Shown in pieces: positions 35,060 to 43,181 of a stretch of DNA of 64,000 bases. The notes under the pieces are model-generated. The model did not search any database, was not told where the DNA came from, and was given only the letters and a program-made list of their open reading frames with translations. This DNA is from Nitrospirota bacterium (GTDB taxonomy: Bacteria > UBA2233): the NCBI GenBank assembly GCA_011620345.1, contig WOZJ01000057.1, forward strand, positions 171,925-235,924, given 5' to 3'. The position numbers and the translations under genes were made by a program. Within the stretch, counting starts at the first letter, position 1. Each line of letters opens with the position of its first letter.

Positions 35060-35799
35060 GGCTTAGGGAGTGCCTCATAAAGGAAACTTGCCAAATGGAC
35101 GAAGCGAACGTTGCTTGGACGCTTCTTGGCGATGCTCGATAGGTGCATCAGACAGCCGGAATCTGCGCTGATTACCACTTCCGCCCCGGTTTTGGCGATC
35201 TCTTCGAGCTTGCGCTCGCCTATTCTGTACGAGAGGAACGGAAGAAGCGTACTGAACGCACCCCCGAACCCGCAGCATGGCAAAGGCAGGGGGATTTCTT
35301 CCCTTTTGACTCCCCCCGTTTGATCAATCAGCGCAAGCGGGGGCTCTAGAACCCCGAGCTCTCGGCTCATATGGCAGGAGTTATGGTAGAACACTCTTGT
35401 TGGCCTCGGCATTGCCAAGGGGACGTCCTTGAGTTTACCGTAGGCAAGGTCGCTGAACTCTCTGATTTTGGCCGAGAGTTCTTTTATCTTTTTGTAAAGC
35501 CCGGGTTTTCTTTTGGCCGTTTCCGGTGCGTGTTTTGCAAGAAAGCTTGCACAAGACCCGGAAGGGACGACGACCGCATCCAGCTCTAGCCCGCCAAAAC
35601 GGTCTACGAACCTCTCGATATACGGCAGCGCAAGCTTGGGAAGGCCTACGTTGAACCAGGGTTGACCACAACAGGTCTGGTTTTTTGGGACAACCACCAC
35701 AAACCCGGCGAATTTCAAGACTTCGATGGCGTGGATTGCGACGTCGGGCTCGAAATGGTCGATCAAGCAAGGGACAAAAAACCCAATCCGTTCAGCCAT
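35056..35799 (-). CDS. lutA: Cysteine-rich (Fe-S) protein LutA
   Basis: About 247 residues with two CCG-type domains typical of heterodisulfide reductase/GlpC-like proteins: NQTCCGQPWF and later YHNSCHMSR plus LPCCGFGG. ATG 35799 overlaps the ilvD stop (ATGGCTGA). The frame extends 42 codons further upstream but lies inside ilvD, and the family begins at ..ERIGFFVPCLIDHF, which fits ATG 35799. It is part of the lactate oxidation complex; a glycolate oxidase subunit is a less likely alternative because LutB and LutC follow. Confidence 0.9.
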   Translation of the reverse strand: MAERIGFFVPCLIDHFEPDVAIHAIEVLKFAGFVVVVPKNQTCCGQPWFNVGLPKLALPYIERFVDRFGGLELDAVVVPSGSCASFLAKHAPETAKRKPGLYKKIKELSAKIREFSDLAYGKLKDVPLAMPRPTRVFYHNSCHMSRELGVLEPPLALIDQTGGVKREEIPLPLPCCGFGGAFSTLLPFLSYRIGERKLEEIAKTGAEVVISADSGCLMHLSSIAKKRPSNVRFVHLASFLYEALPKP

Positions 35800-37456
35800 C
35801 CAAGAGGGCCCCTTCGGAAGCGTCCCCCACCAAGGACGCATACCGGGAAAGGTAGCCTTTAAGAGGCTTTTGTCGTATTGGAGTTCTTTCTTTCCTTGTC
35901 TCGAGCTCGGTTTGGTCGATTTCAAGCCGGACTTCTTTAGATGCCAGGTCGATTACGATGGGATCGCCGTCTTCGATGTAGGCGATGGGCCCTCCCTTTG
36001 CCGCTTCGGGGCATACGTGGCCCACGCAGATTCCACGGGTGCCTCCAGAGAACCGGCCGTCGGTGATGAGCGCGACTTCTTTGTCCATGCCTCTTCCCAT
36101 CAACGCAGAGGTCGGGGAGAGCATTTCTGGCATGCCTGGCCCGCCTTTCGGGCCTTCGTAGCGAATCACGACGACGCTGCCTGGCTGGATTTGCCCGTTC
36201 AAAATGGCCGTCATCGCCTCTTTCTCTTCGTTGAACACCCGTGCTCGTCCACGGAACGTCTTTAGCCCGGGGTCGATTCCCCCTGTTTTAATCACGCAGC
36301 CTTTTGGAGCAAGGTTGCCGAAAAGAACGCTCAGTCCGCCGTCCTGCCTGAAAGGCGCCTCAAGCGGACGAATGACATCCCCGTCAGGCTCCGGCGCTTG
36401 ATCGATAAAGTCCCCAATAGGGTTCCCAAACAACGTCCGCGCCTCGGAGGCGATGAGCCCTGGTTTTTTTTGTAGCGCCTTCAAAACGGCCATAACCCCT
36501 CCCACACGCTGGAGGTCTTCCATGTGAACCCTCGATGCGGGAGCAATTTTTACGATCTGGGGCACATCTTTGGCAAGCGCTCCGATCGTTTCCAGCGATA
36601 TCGGCACCTGGGCCGTTTTGGCCAGCGCAAGGCCATGGAGAATGGTGTTGGTCGAACCGCCGATGGCCGTATCTAAGACGAAGGCGTTGCGGAAGCTCTT
36701 TGCGGACAGGACCGTAGAAGGCCTCCTGTCGTTCAAGACGGCCTCCACGATTCGCCTGCCCGTCTCAAAGGCCAGGTTCCTGCGGAGCTCGGAAACGGCA
36801 AGCGCCGTACCGTTCCCAGGAAGGCTTAAGCCCATGGCTTCGAGCAGGCAACCCATCGAGTTGGCAGTGAAAAGGCCCGAACAAGAGCCGCAGGTTGGGC
36901 ACGCGGCCTGTTCAATGGCCTTTAGCTTGGCATCGTCGATCTTTCCCGCGCTCCTGGCGCCCACGGCCTCAAACACGCTGATCAGATCAAGGGGCTTGCC
37001 TTCTCCATCAAACCCCTTGGCCATCGGGCCTCCGCTTAAAAAAATTGCAGGGATGTCTACCCTCAGGGCTCCGATAGCCATACCGGGAACGATCTTATCG
37101 CAGCTTGCCAGGCATACGACACCGTCAAAGGCGTGAGCCATGAGTGCGACCTCTAGGCTGTCCGCAATGAGGTCCCTCGATGGTAGTGAATAGCGCATGC
37201 CTTCGTGCCCCATGGCTATGCCGTCGTCTACGCCGATCGTGTTGAACTCAAACGCGACCCCACCGGCCTTTCGTATGCCCCGCTTGACCCAGCCGGCAAG
37301 CTCTCTTAGGTGCGTATGCCCGGGGATAATCTCGTTGTAGGCGTTGGCAACGGCGATGAACGGCTTGGAGAAGTCTTCTTCTTTGAGGCCGCAGGCATAA
37401 AGCAGCGCCCTGTGGCCAGCCCGCTCGATCCCGCGCTTGATCATGTCGCTGCGCAT
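35792..37456 (-). CDS. ilvD: Dihydroxy-acid dehydratase
   Basis: A 554-residue Fe-S enzyme of branched-chain amino acid synthesis that dehydrates dihydroxy acids to 2-oxo acids. Cluster cysteines are seen in CLASCDKIVPGM and in PTCGSCSGLFTANSM, with further family strings GGSTNTILH and SDGRFSGGT-like TDGRFSGGT. ATG 37456 follows AAGGG; the upstream extension to 37,552 has no family match. It is the first gene of the minus-strand run with lutABC, an arrangement with no obvious metabolic link beyond pyruvate. Confidence 0.95.
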   Translation of the reverse strand: MRSDMIKRGIERAGHRALLYACGLKEEDFSKPFIAVANAYNEIIPGHTHLRELAGWVKRGIRKAGGVAFEFNTIGVDDGIAMGHEGMRYSLPSRDLIADSLEVALMAHAFDGVVCLASCDKIVPGMAIGALRVDIPAIFLSGGPMAKGFDGEGKPLDLISVFEAVGARSAGKIDDAKLKAIEQAACPTCGSCSGLFTANSMGCLLEAMGLSLPGNGTALAVSELRRNLAFETGRRIVEAVLNDRRPSTVLSAKSFRNAFVLDTAIGGSTNTILHGLALAKTAQVPISLETIGALAKDVPQIVKIAPASRVHMEDLQRVGGVMAVLKALQKKPGLIASEARTLFGNPIGDFIDQAPEPDGDVIRPLEAPFRQDGGLSVLFGNLAPKGCVIKTGGIDPGLKTFRGRARVFNEEKEAMTAILNGQIQPGSVVVIRYEGPKGGPGMPEMLSPTSALMGRGMDKEVALITDGRFSGGTRGICVGHVCPEAAKGGPIAYIEDGDPIVIDLASKEVRLEIDQTELETRKERTPIRQKPLKGYLSRYASLVGDASEGALLDG

Positions 37457-37702
37457 AGTTTTTTCCCTTCTTTCTGTAGTACCTTCATTCAATGTAGCAC
37501 CTTCTTGAGAACGATTGAAGGAAGGAGGCTTCCTAAAAGGTTTATGTGCCAAGCCGATCTCCCAGGCTTTGATGCCCTATCTGGTAGTTTTTTTAGGGGG
37601 CGCTGCGTGTCGGTTGTCCATCGGAATCGCTTTTGTTTAGAATAGCGTAAGTGGAAACAAGCCGTGCTAATTCCATAAAATTGGGAAGAACGAAGAACAA
37701 GG

Positions 37703-38317
37703 ATGAGTGTAAAAACCTTCAAGGAACTGGCCCAGGGTTACGATGAGGACCCTAGCCGTCAGCAAAGAGCCGAAGCGATTTTCCAGGCAATTCTTCGATT
37801 GGTCCCCCTGTCCAAGGAGATGGAGGTTCTTGAGTGCGGGGCGGGCACCGGGCTACTTACCGTTCTCCTTGCCCCGAAGGTAAAGCACATCCTTGCTACC
37901 GATGCTTCGGAGGGGATGCTCTTAGTTCTACGGGAAAAACGCTCCCGCCTTGGGTTGTGCAACGTGGATACAGACCTTTATGATCCCACGGGCCAGTCAA
38001 TGGAATCCTCGTTTGGCCTGCTCGTGGCCTCCATGCTCTTACACCATATTCCCGACACGGAAGGGGTGCTTCGGCGTTTTTATGGCACGCTCACCCTAAA
38101 TGGATGGGTGGCGATCGCCGATCTCGAAGAAGAAGACGGCAGTTTTCACTCCCCCGAGATGCCAAAGCCAGCTCATTACGGGTTTAACCGGTCCAATGTT
38201 GTCAAGAGTTTAGAAGCGGCAGGCTTCTGCAATGTTTACATCGAAACCGTCCATGTGGTCGTAAAAAACGAGCGGCAATACCCGATTTTTCTTGCGGTGG
38301 CCAAGAGGGGGCAATGA
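37703..38317 (+). CDS. SAM-dependent methyltransferase (class I)
   Basis: A 204-residue cytoplasmic methyltransferase with SAM motif I VLECGAGTGLLT (about residues 40-51), acidic motif II ATDASEGML and motif post-I/IV region SFGLLVASMLLHHIPD. The order matches UbiE/Methyltransf_11 types; the substrate is unknown. ATG 37703 follows AACAAGG. It diverges from ilvD across 246 bases. Confidence 0.85.
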   Translation: MSVKTFKELAQGYDEDPSRQQRAEAIFQAILRLVPLSKEMEVLECGAGTGLLTVLLAPKVKHILATDASEGMLLVLREKRSRLGLCNVDTDLYDPTGQSMESSFGLLVASMLLHHIPDTEGVLRRFYGTLTLNGWVAIADLEEEDGSFHSPEMPKPAHYGFNRSNVVKSLEAAGFCNVYIETVHVVVKNERQYPIFLAVAKRGQ

Positions 38318-38432
38318 CAGGAAAAAGCCTTTAGGATCCCAGGCGTACAAGGTCGTTCGTTCTCTTTAAGCAGCTCGCAAGCTGTGATAGAATACATCCT
38401 TTAAAAACAAGGGCGCCTGGGAGGTTATCTGG

Positions 38433-38705
38433 ATGGGTAAGAAGGACAAAGAAGAGTTTTCGATCGACACGACAGCATCGCTCAGTCAGGTAATCGAAAT
38501 GCTCGAGGGTCTCGTCGAAGGGTTTAAGAATGGACGGATTTTTCTAAGCTCCGGGCCGTCTAGCATCGTACTCAACCCGGCAGAGATTATCAAGCTCGAG
38601 ATCGAAGCGAAGAAAAAAGAGAACGAAGCCAAGATTGAGATCGAGCTCAAATGGAAGTCGTTTCCGCCTGAACCTAAGGGCCTTGTCGTAGGCTCTAGCC
38701 TTTAG
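38433..38705 (+). CDS. Amphi-Trp domain protein
   Basis: A 90-residue protein that matches the amphi-Trp domain layout: an N-terminal helix (SLSQVIEMLEGLVEGFKNG), a short hairpin (IFLSSGPSSIVLNP), then a lysine/glutamate-rich amphipathic strand ending IEIELKWKSF with the characteristic tryptophan. Function unknown in the family. ATG 38433 follows GGGAGG. A plausible -10 TAGAAT lies near 38387. Confidence 0.75.
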   Translation: MGKKDKEEFSIDTTASLSQVIEMLEGLVEGFKNGRIFLSSGPSSIVLNPAEIIKLEIEAKKKENEAKIEIELKWKSFPPEPKGLVVGSSL

Positions 38706-38724
38706 ACGCGCGTCCGGAGGTCAA

Positions 38725-40143
38725 GTGGATAACTATAGCTTTTATACGAAGCATCCCCGCAGGCGGGTAAAGTGGCTGATTGCCCTCGGGGTGTTTTGCG
38801 GTGGAGTTCTATTGCTTGGGAGGTGGGGCTTGGAGATTTATCGCTCGGGTACTCAAGGCGAGGGCGTGTACGCTATCGAGGGGGAAAAGGTCACGTTCTC
38901 CTCGCTGAAAAATGGCCTCGGTGTGGTTATTCGAGAAGATCACCGGCTTCCTGTGGCTAGCGTCCAGGTTTGGTATAAAGTAGGATCCGTTGACGAGACG
39001 GATCAGATTGCCGGCATATCGCATTTGCTCGAGCACATGATGTTCAAGGGAACGCGAAAGGTTGGCCCTGAGGAGTACCCTAAGATCGTTCAACGAATGG
39101 GCGGCCAGGTCAACGCTGGCACTTCGAAGGATTTTACGTTCTACTATGCCGACGTGCCGAAGCAGGGAATCGAAAGGGTACTCGAGCTCGAAGCCGATAG
39201 AATGAAAAACCTTGTCATCACGGAGCAAACGCTTGCTCCCGAGCGGGAGGTCGTGAAAGAGGAGCGCCGATTGCGGGTCGAGAACGACGTGGACGGGCTG
39301 TTGATCGAAAACCTTTACAAAGAGGCGTTTTTGTCGAGCCCTTACCGTATAGATACGACAGGAACGATGGAGGCGCTCGATCAAATTACGCCGGAGAAGC
39401 TTCTTGATTACTACCGGCGGTTTTACTCTCCAAGCAACGCCCTTGTCGTAATTGCGGGAGATGTGGAATCTAAGCAGGCCATTATGCTCGTGGAGCGCCA
39501 CTTTGGAGCCTTAGAGCCTTCCGCCCCTTCGAGGGGTTCGATTCCAGAAGAGCCTGCCCAAGAAAAGGAGCGCGTCAAAGAGGTTGTTCGGAGCGATGTG
39601 CAGTATCGTTCCACGGTTGGGGGGTTTAAGGTGCCCTCTTTCAAGCATGAGGATGCCCTGGCCCTTATGGCGCTCGAGAAGATTCTGGGGAACTCAAGCC
39701 TGAAAAGCTCGAGGCTTTATCGGGACCTTGTTGTGAACAAGCCCGTAGCGACAGAGGTACAAGCGATCGATTCAAGGGGTCGCTATCCAGGGCTGTTCAT
39801 CGTGTACCTACAGCTCAGGGAGGGCGTGGATGCCCCGAAGGCCAGAGAAGAGCTGTTTGCAACGCTCGGGCAGATTTCCTTAAATGGCCCCACCCAAGAA
39901 GAGCTCGAAATGGCAAAGAGCCAGCTCACCCTTGAAAGGGGCAAGGCGCTCGAGATGGTGAACGGGCTTGCGTTTGAGGTCGGGCTTTCTTATGTCAATG
40001 CGGACGATCCGTCCTATTTGTCTTCTTTGTACGAAAAGCTATCCCAGCTTGGGTCTAAGGATATTCAACGGGTGGTTGATACCTACTTTAAGCCGGAGCA
40101 CGCGACGTTTGTTGACCTCGTCTCCAAGGCGGAAGGTTCCTAG
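38725..40143 (+). CDS. M16-family zinc peptidase (active subunit)
   Basis: A 472-residue processing-peptidase-like protein. A membrane anchor or signal segment occupies about residues 16-36. The inverted zinc motif is HLLEH (about 99-103), with the downstream glutamate in EREVVKEER. The second M16 half carries a normal C-terminal domain. GTG 38725 follows GGAGG. It should form a heterodimer with the next gene product, which lacks the zinc motif. Extracytoplasmic location is likely. Confidence 0.9.
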   Translation: MDNYSFYTKHPRRRVKWLIALGVFCGGVLLLGRWGLEIYRSGTQGEGVYAIEGEKVTFSSLKNGLGVVIREDHRLPVASVQVWYKVGSVDETDQIAGISHLLEHMMFKGTRKVGPEEYPKIVQRMGGQVNAGTSKDFTFYYADVPKQGIERVLELEADRMKNLVITEQTLAPEREVVKEERRLRVENDVDGLLIENLYKEAFLSSPYRIDTTGTMEALDQITPEKLLDYYRRFYSPSNALVVIAGDVESKQAIMLVERHFGALEPSAPSRGSIPEEPAQEKERVKEVVRSDVQYRSTVGGFKVPSFKHEDALALMALEKILGNSSLKSSRLYRDLVVNKPVATEVQAIDSRGRYPGLFIVYLQLREGVDAPKAREELFATLGQISLNGPTQEELEMAKSQLTLERGKALEMVNGLAFEVGLSYVNADDPSYLSSLYEKLSQLGSKDIQRVVDTYFKPEHATFVDLVSKAEGS

Positions 40144-40147
40144 GCTT

Positions 40148-41527
40148 ATGAAGGCCAAATGTGTCCTAGCTTGCTTGACCGTCTTTACCGCATTCGTTTT
40201 TGGATTGGCAACGGCCGAGGAGGGGAGTGTGCAGTTCAAAAAAGTTTCTTTCCCGGAGCATCGAGTGGGCAGCCTGGAAAACGGCGTACAGACCTTTGTC
40301 ATGCGTTGGGGTAGCGGGAATTTAGCCTCTCTCGAGCTCGTATTCCCGGCTGGAAGTGCGAGAGACCCCAAAGGTAGGGAAGGGCTCGCATACTTTGCAT
40401 CCAAGCTGCTTTCGGGAAATTTGGAGCTTGCAAAAGAACTCGAAACGCTCGGAGCCACCTTCGATGCGAGCGTTACCCGGGATGGCCTCTATATCGAGCT
40501 GACCTGCATCGCCCCTTCTTTGCAAAAAGCGCTCGGCCTGATCGGGGGCTTGTTGAACCGTCCGACGTTTTCTACGGAAGATTTTCAGCGGCAAAAGCAG
40601 CTCCAGCTTGGCGAGCTCGCATACAACCGAGCCAACCCCTCATGGGTAGCCCAGGCGAGCTTCTACGAAGCCTATTTTCGCGACCACCCCTACGCCCATC
40701 CTCCCTTGGGTACTCAGGAAGGAGTTGCGGCCATCGCGCCGGAGGATGTCCGTTCTTATTATACGGAAGGGCTAAAGGCTTTTAGGGGAACTGTTGTCGC
40801 GTTGGTTTCGCCGCTTCCCTTGTCGGATCAAGAGAAGCTTCTGCAAAACACTCTGGCGGCGCTTCAAAGAGCCGACGAGGAGAAACCCTTTGCCAACCCG
40901 GCTCAAGCCCCCAAGGCCGGCGTGTTTATCGTGCCATTTCCAGAGGCCAACCAGGCGCAAATTGTCATGGGGCACGAAGGCGTTGCAGCAGGGAACCCGG
41001 ATCGTTTCCGTGTCTTGCTGATGAACTCCATCTTGGGAGGGAACGCCTTCTCGTCCCGCTTGTTTGAGAAGGCTCGGGTTCAAGGAGGGCTGACGTACTC
41101 AATCAGGTCGAGTTTTGACTCGTACAAGAATTCTGGGTTATTCCTCGTCCGGACGTTTACCAGAACCTCCGAAGCGGCACAAATGCTGTCCTTGGTTGGA
41201 AGTATTGCCGGACAAATGAAGGCAGAACCCCCCTCTAATGAGGAGCTTTCGGATGCTAAATCTAGCCTTGTGCTCGGGTATCCTCTAAAGTTTCAAACTG
41301 CAAGCAGCGTAGTAGACCGGTTTGCAGGCTCCCTTTTTTACGGGCTTCCGCTTAACGATATCCTTGATTACCAAGACTATTTAAATGCGGTAACCAAAGA
41401 AGACGTTCTTCAGGCTGCCAATGCGTATTTATTTCCGGAGGAGCTGCTGAGTGTCGTTGTCGGACAGCCCGAGCCGCTACAGCAAGCGCTGGAGCAGTAT
41501 AAGCCTACCTTGCTGCCCTCCAAATGA
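40148..41527 (+). CDS. M16-family peptidase-like protein, catalytically inactive partner
   Basis: A 459-residue M16-fold protein with a signal peptide (about residues 1-22, ending GLATAEE). At the place where HXXEH should be it reads GLAYFASKLLSG, so it cannot bind zinc. The C-terminal half keeps the substrate-binding RVQGGLTYSIRS segment. This is the usual non-catalytic half of paired bacterial M16 enzymes. ATG 40148 lies four bases after the upstream stop. Confidence 0.87.
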   Translation: MKAKCVLACLTVFTAFVFGLATAEEGSVQFKKVSFPEHRVGSLENGVQTFVMRWGSGNLASLELVFPAGSARDPKGREGLAYFASKLLSGNLELAKELETLGATFDASVTRDGLYIELTCIAPSLQKALGLIGGLLNRPTFSTEDFQRQKQLQLGELAYNRANPSWVAQASFYEAYFRDHPYAHPPLGTQEGVAAIAPEDVRSYYTEGLKAFRGTVVALVSPLPLSDQEKLLQNTLAALQRADEEKPFANPAQAPKAGVFIVPFPEANQAQIVMGHEGVAAGNPDRFRVLLMNSILGGNAFSSRLFEKARVQGGLTYSIRSSFDSYKNSGLFLVRTFTRTSEAAQMLSLVGSIAGQMKAEPPSNEELSDAKSSLVLGYPLKFQTASSVVDRFAGSLFYGLPLNDILDYQDYLNAVTKEDVLQAANAYLFPEELLSVVVGQPEPLQQALEQYKPTLLPSK

Positions 41528-41561
41528 TTACATCCGTAACGGGCAAGAAGGAGACGCGTTG

Positions 41562-42284
41562 ATGGCAAGACAAGGACGGGCAGCAGACAAATTTCGAGAA
41601 ATAACCATTTCCACAAATGTACTCAAATACGCCGAAGGCTCCGCGCTTATCCGGATGGGGGATACGCATGTCTTGTGCGCCGCGAGCGTCGAGGAAAAAG
41701 TCCCGCCGTTTTTGAAGGGTACGGGGCAGGGGTGGGTTACGGCGGAGTACGCCATGTTGCCCCGTTCGAGCGCAGTAAGAAAGCCCAGAGAAATCTCCTC
41801 ACTCAGAAAAGACAGCCGTGCGGTAGAGATTCAGCGTCAGATTGGAAGAGCCTTAAGGAGCATTGTAGACCTAGGAAGGCTGGGTGGAGAGCGGACGCTA
41901 TGGATCGATTGCGATGTCATTCAGGCGGATGGCGGAACGCGGACTGCGAGCATCACAGGAGGGTTCGTGGCCATGTTCCTAGCGCTTAAACGGATGCAGG
42001 AGATAGGGCTCGTTCAGACGATCCCTCTCGGCGATTTCCTCGCTGCCGTAAGCGTAGGGCTCGTAGACGGAGAGATCCTTCTAGACCTAGACTATCCGGA
42101 GGATTCAAGGGCCGATGTCGACATGAACGTCGTGATGACTTCAAAAGGAGAAATCGTAGAGATCCTATCTACGTCCGAGCGCAAACCCCTTCCGGAGGCC
42201 ATGCTCCATGAGATGCTTGGAATGGCAAAGAAGGCCATCTTCGAGCTGATCGAAGTCCAAAAGAATGCGCTAAGCCTGCTGTGA
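41562..42284 (+). CDS. rph: Ribonuclease PH
   Basis: A phosphate-dependent 3' exoribonuclease that trims tRNA 3' ends. 240 residues is normal. Motifs include GSALIRMGDTHVLCAASVEE, the RSSAVRKPREISS loop, DCDVIQADGGTRTASITG and the DLDYPEDSRADVDMNVV active-site aspartates. ATG 41562 follows AAGGAG. Confidence 0.96.
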   Translation: MARQGRAADKFREITISTNVLKYAEGSALIRMGDTHVLCAASVEEKVPPFLKGTGQGWVTAEYAMLPRSSAVRKPREISSLRKDSRAVEIQRQIGRALRSIVDLGRLGGERTLWIDCDVIQADGGTRTASITGGFVAMFLALKRMQEIGLVQTIPLGDFLAAVSVGLVDGEILLDLDYPEDSRADVDMNVVMTSKGEIVEILSTSERKPLPEAMLHEMLGMAKKAIFELIEVQKNALSLL

Positions 42285-42904
42285 CTTCGTCTTGTAAGGT
42301 CCAAACGAGCCAAATTGTACTAGCCACAAAAAATTTAGGTAAATTGGCCGAGTTTACGGCTCTATTCCGAGATCATGGCCTGGATATAAAAATAGAAGGT
42401 ACTCCACGGGGGCTTGAGCTTCCCAACGAAACAGGGATGAGTTACCGCGAGAACGCGAGCCTGAAGGCGGAGTGGGTAGGGCAAAGGCTACAAGCAACCA
42501 GCCTTGCAGACGATTCCGGCTTAGAAGTACAAGCACTCTCCGGCGCTCCAGGGCTGCATTCGGCCAGGTTTGGGGGGCCAAAGCTCTCGGATCCTGAAAG
42601 GGTTCAGCTACTCCTTGAGGCATTAAGGGGGGTTCATGCCGAACGGCGGAGGGCGAGGTTTGTTTGCTGTCTGGCACTATTCCTCCCCTCTACTGGAAGC
42701 ACGATCACATCCGAAGGGTTTATCGAGGGGCGGATTCTTGAAGAGTCGAGGGGGCAGGGGGGTTTCGGTTACGACCCTGTTTTTTTTGTTCCTTTGTTGG
42801 GCAAAACGCTCGCCGAAATCTGCCCTGAAGAAAAAAACAAGTTTTCTCACCGTGCCAAAGCCTTAGAGCGCCTGCTTGCAGGCCTAAAGGGGCCGGGTGA
42901 ATGA
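42281..42904 (+). CDS. rdgB: Non-canonical purine NTP pyrophosphatase (RdgB/HAM1)
   Basis: A 207-residue hydrolase of ITP and XTP that keeps damaged purines out of DNA. The motif order is LATKNLGKLAEF, TGMSYRENASLKA, ADDSGLEVQALSGAPGLHSARF, and GFGYDPVF near the end. GTG 42281 overlaps the rph stop by 4 bases; the rph-rdgB pairing is common. Confidence 0.95.
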   Translation: MTSSCKVQTSQIVLATKNLGKLAEFTALFRDHGLDIKIEGTPRGLELPNETGMSYRENASLKAEWVGQRLQATSLADDSGLEVQALSGAPGLHSARFGGPKLSDPERVQLLLEALRGVHAERRRARFVCCLALFLPSTGSTITSEGFIEGRILEESRGQGGFGYDPVFFVPLLGKTLAEICPEEKNKFSHRAKALERLLAGLKGPGE

Positions 42905-42915
42905 GCGTCTAATCG

Positions 42916-42992
42916 CGGGGCGTAGCGCAGCCTGGTAGCGCACCTGCCTTGGGAGCAGGAGGCCGGAGGTTCGAATCCTCTCGCCCCGACCA
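42916..42992 (+). tRNA. tRNA-Pro (anticodon TGG)
   Basis: 77 bases: acceptor CGGGGCG/CGCCCCG, anticodon stem CCTGC/GCAGG with loop CTTGGGA (anticodon TGG), T-loop TTCGAAT, CCA encoded. It lies 11 bases after rdgB. Confidence 0.95.
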
Positions 42993-43065
42993 GTTCTTCT
43001 GAATATGCATTGCATATAATCAAACAGCATCCATTCTCATTTTACCTTCCGCCTTGTAGTCGATC

Positions 43066-43075
43066 TTGGTATACT
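43066..43075 (+). promoter_or_regulatory. Extended -10 promoter of the trehalose gene
   Basis: TTGGTATACT, an extended -10 element (TGG plus TATACT at 43070-43075). The best -35 at 17 bases is weak (TTCCGC). The transcript would begin near 43,082 and carry the hairpin at 43098-43119. Confidence 0.42.
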
Positions 43076-43097
43076 TAACATCTGGGCTACGAAAGAG

Positions 43098-43119
43098 GCC
43101 GCATCCTTAAGGATGCGGC
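43098..43119 (+). other. Leader hairpin upstream of otsA-otsB fusion
   Basis: A perfect 22-base palindrome, 11-base arms GCCGCATCCTT, in the predicted 5' leader and 62 bases before the start codon. No T-run follows, so it is not a standard terminator. It could stabilise the mRNA or bind a regulator. Confidence 0.45.
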
Positions 43120-43181
43120 GATTTACGGGCGATTTCTCAACGCGAACCCAAGAGACTGACCCCTACCGAGGAGGAAGCGCT

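Noticed and set aside
43113-43181. Longer N-terminus for the trehalose synthase/phosphatase
   Set aside because: The ATG at 43113 lies within the palindrome, has no ribosome site, and the family begins at LLVASNRLPV, which fits ATG 43182.
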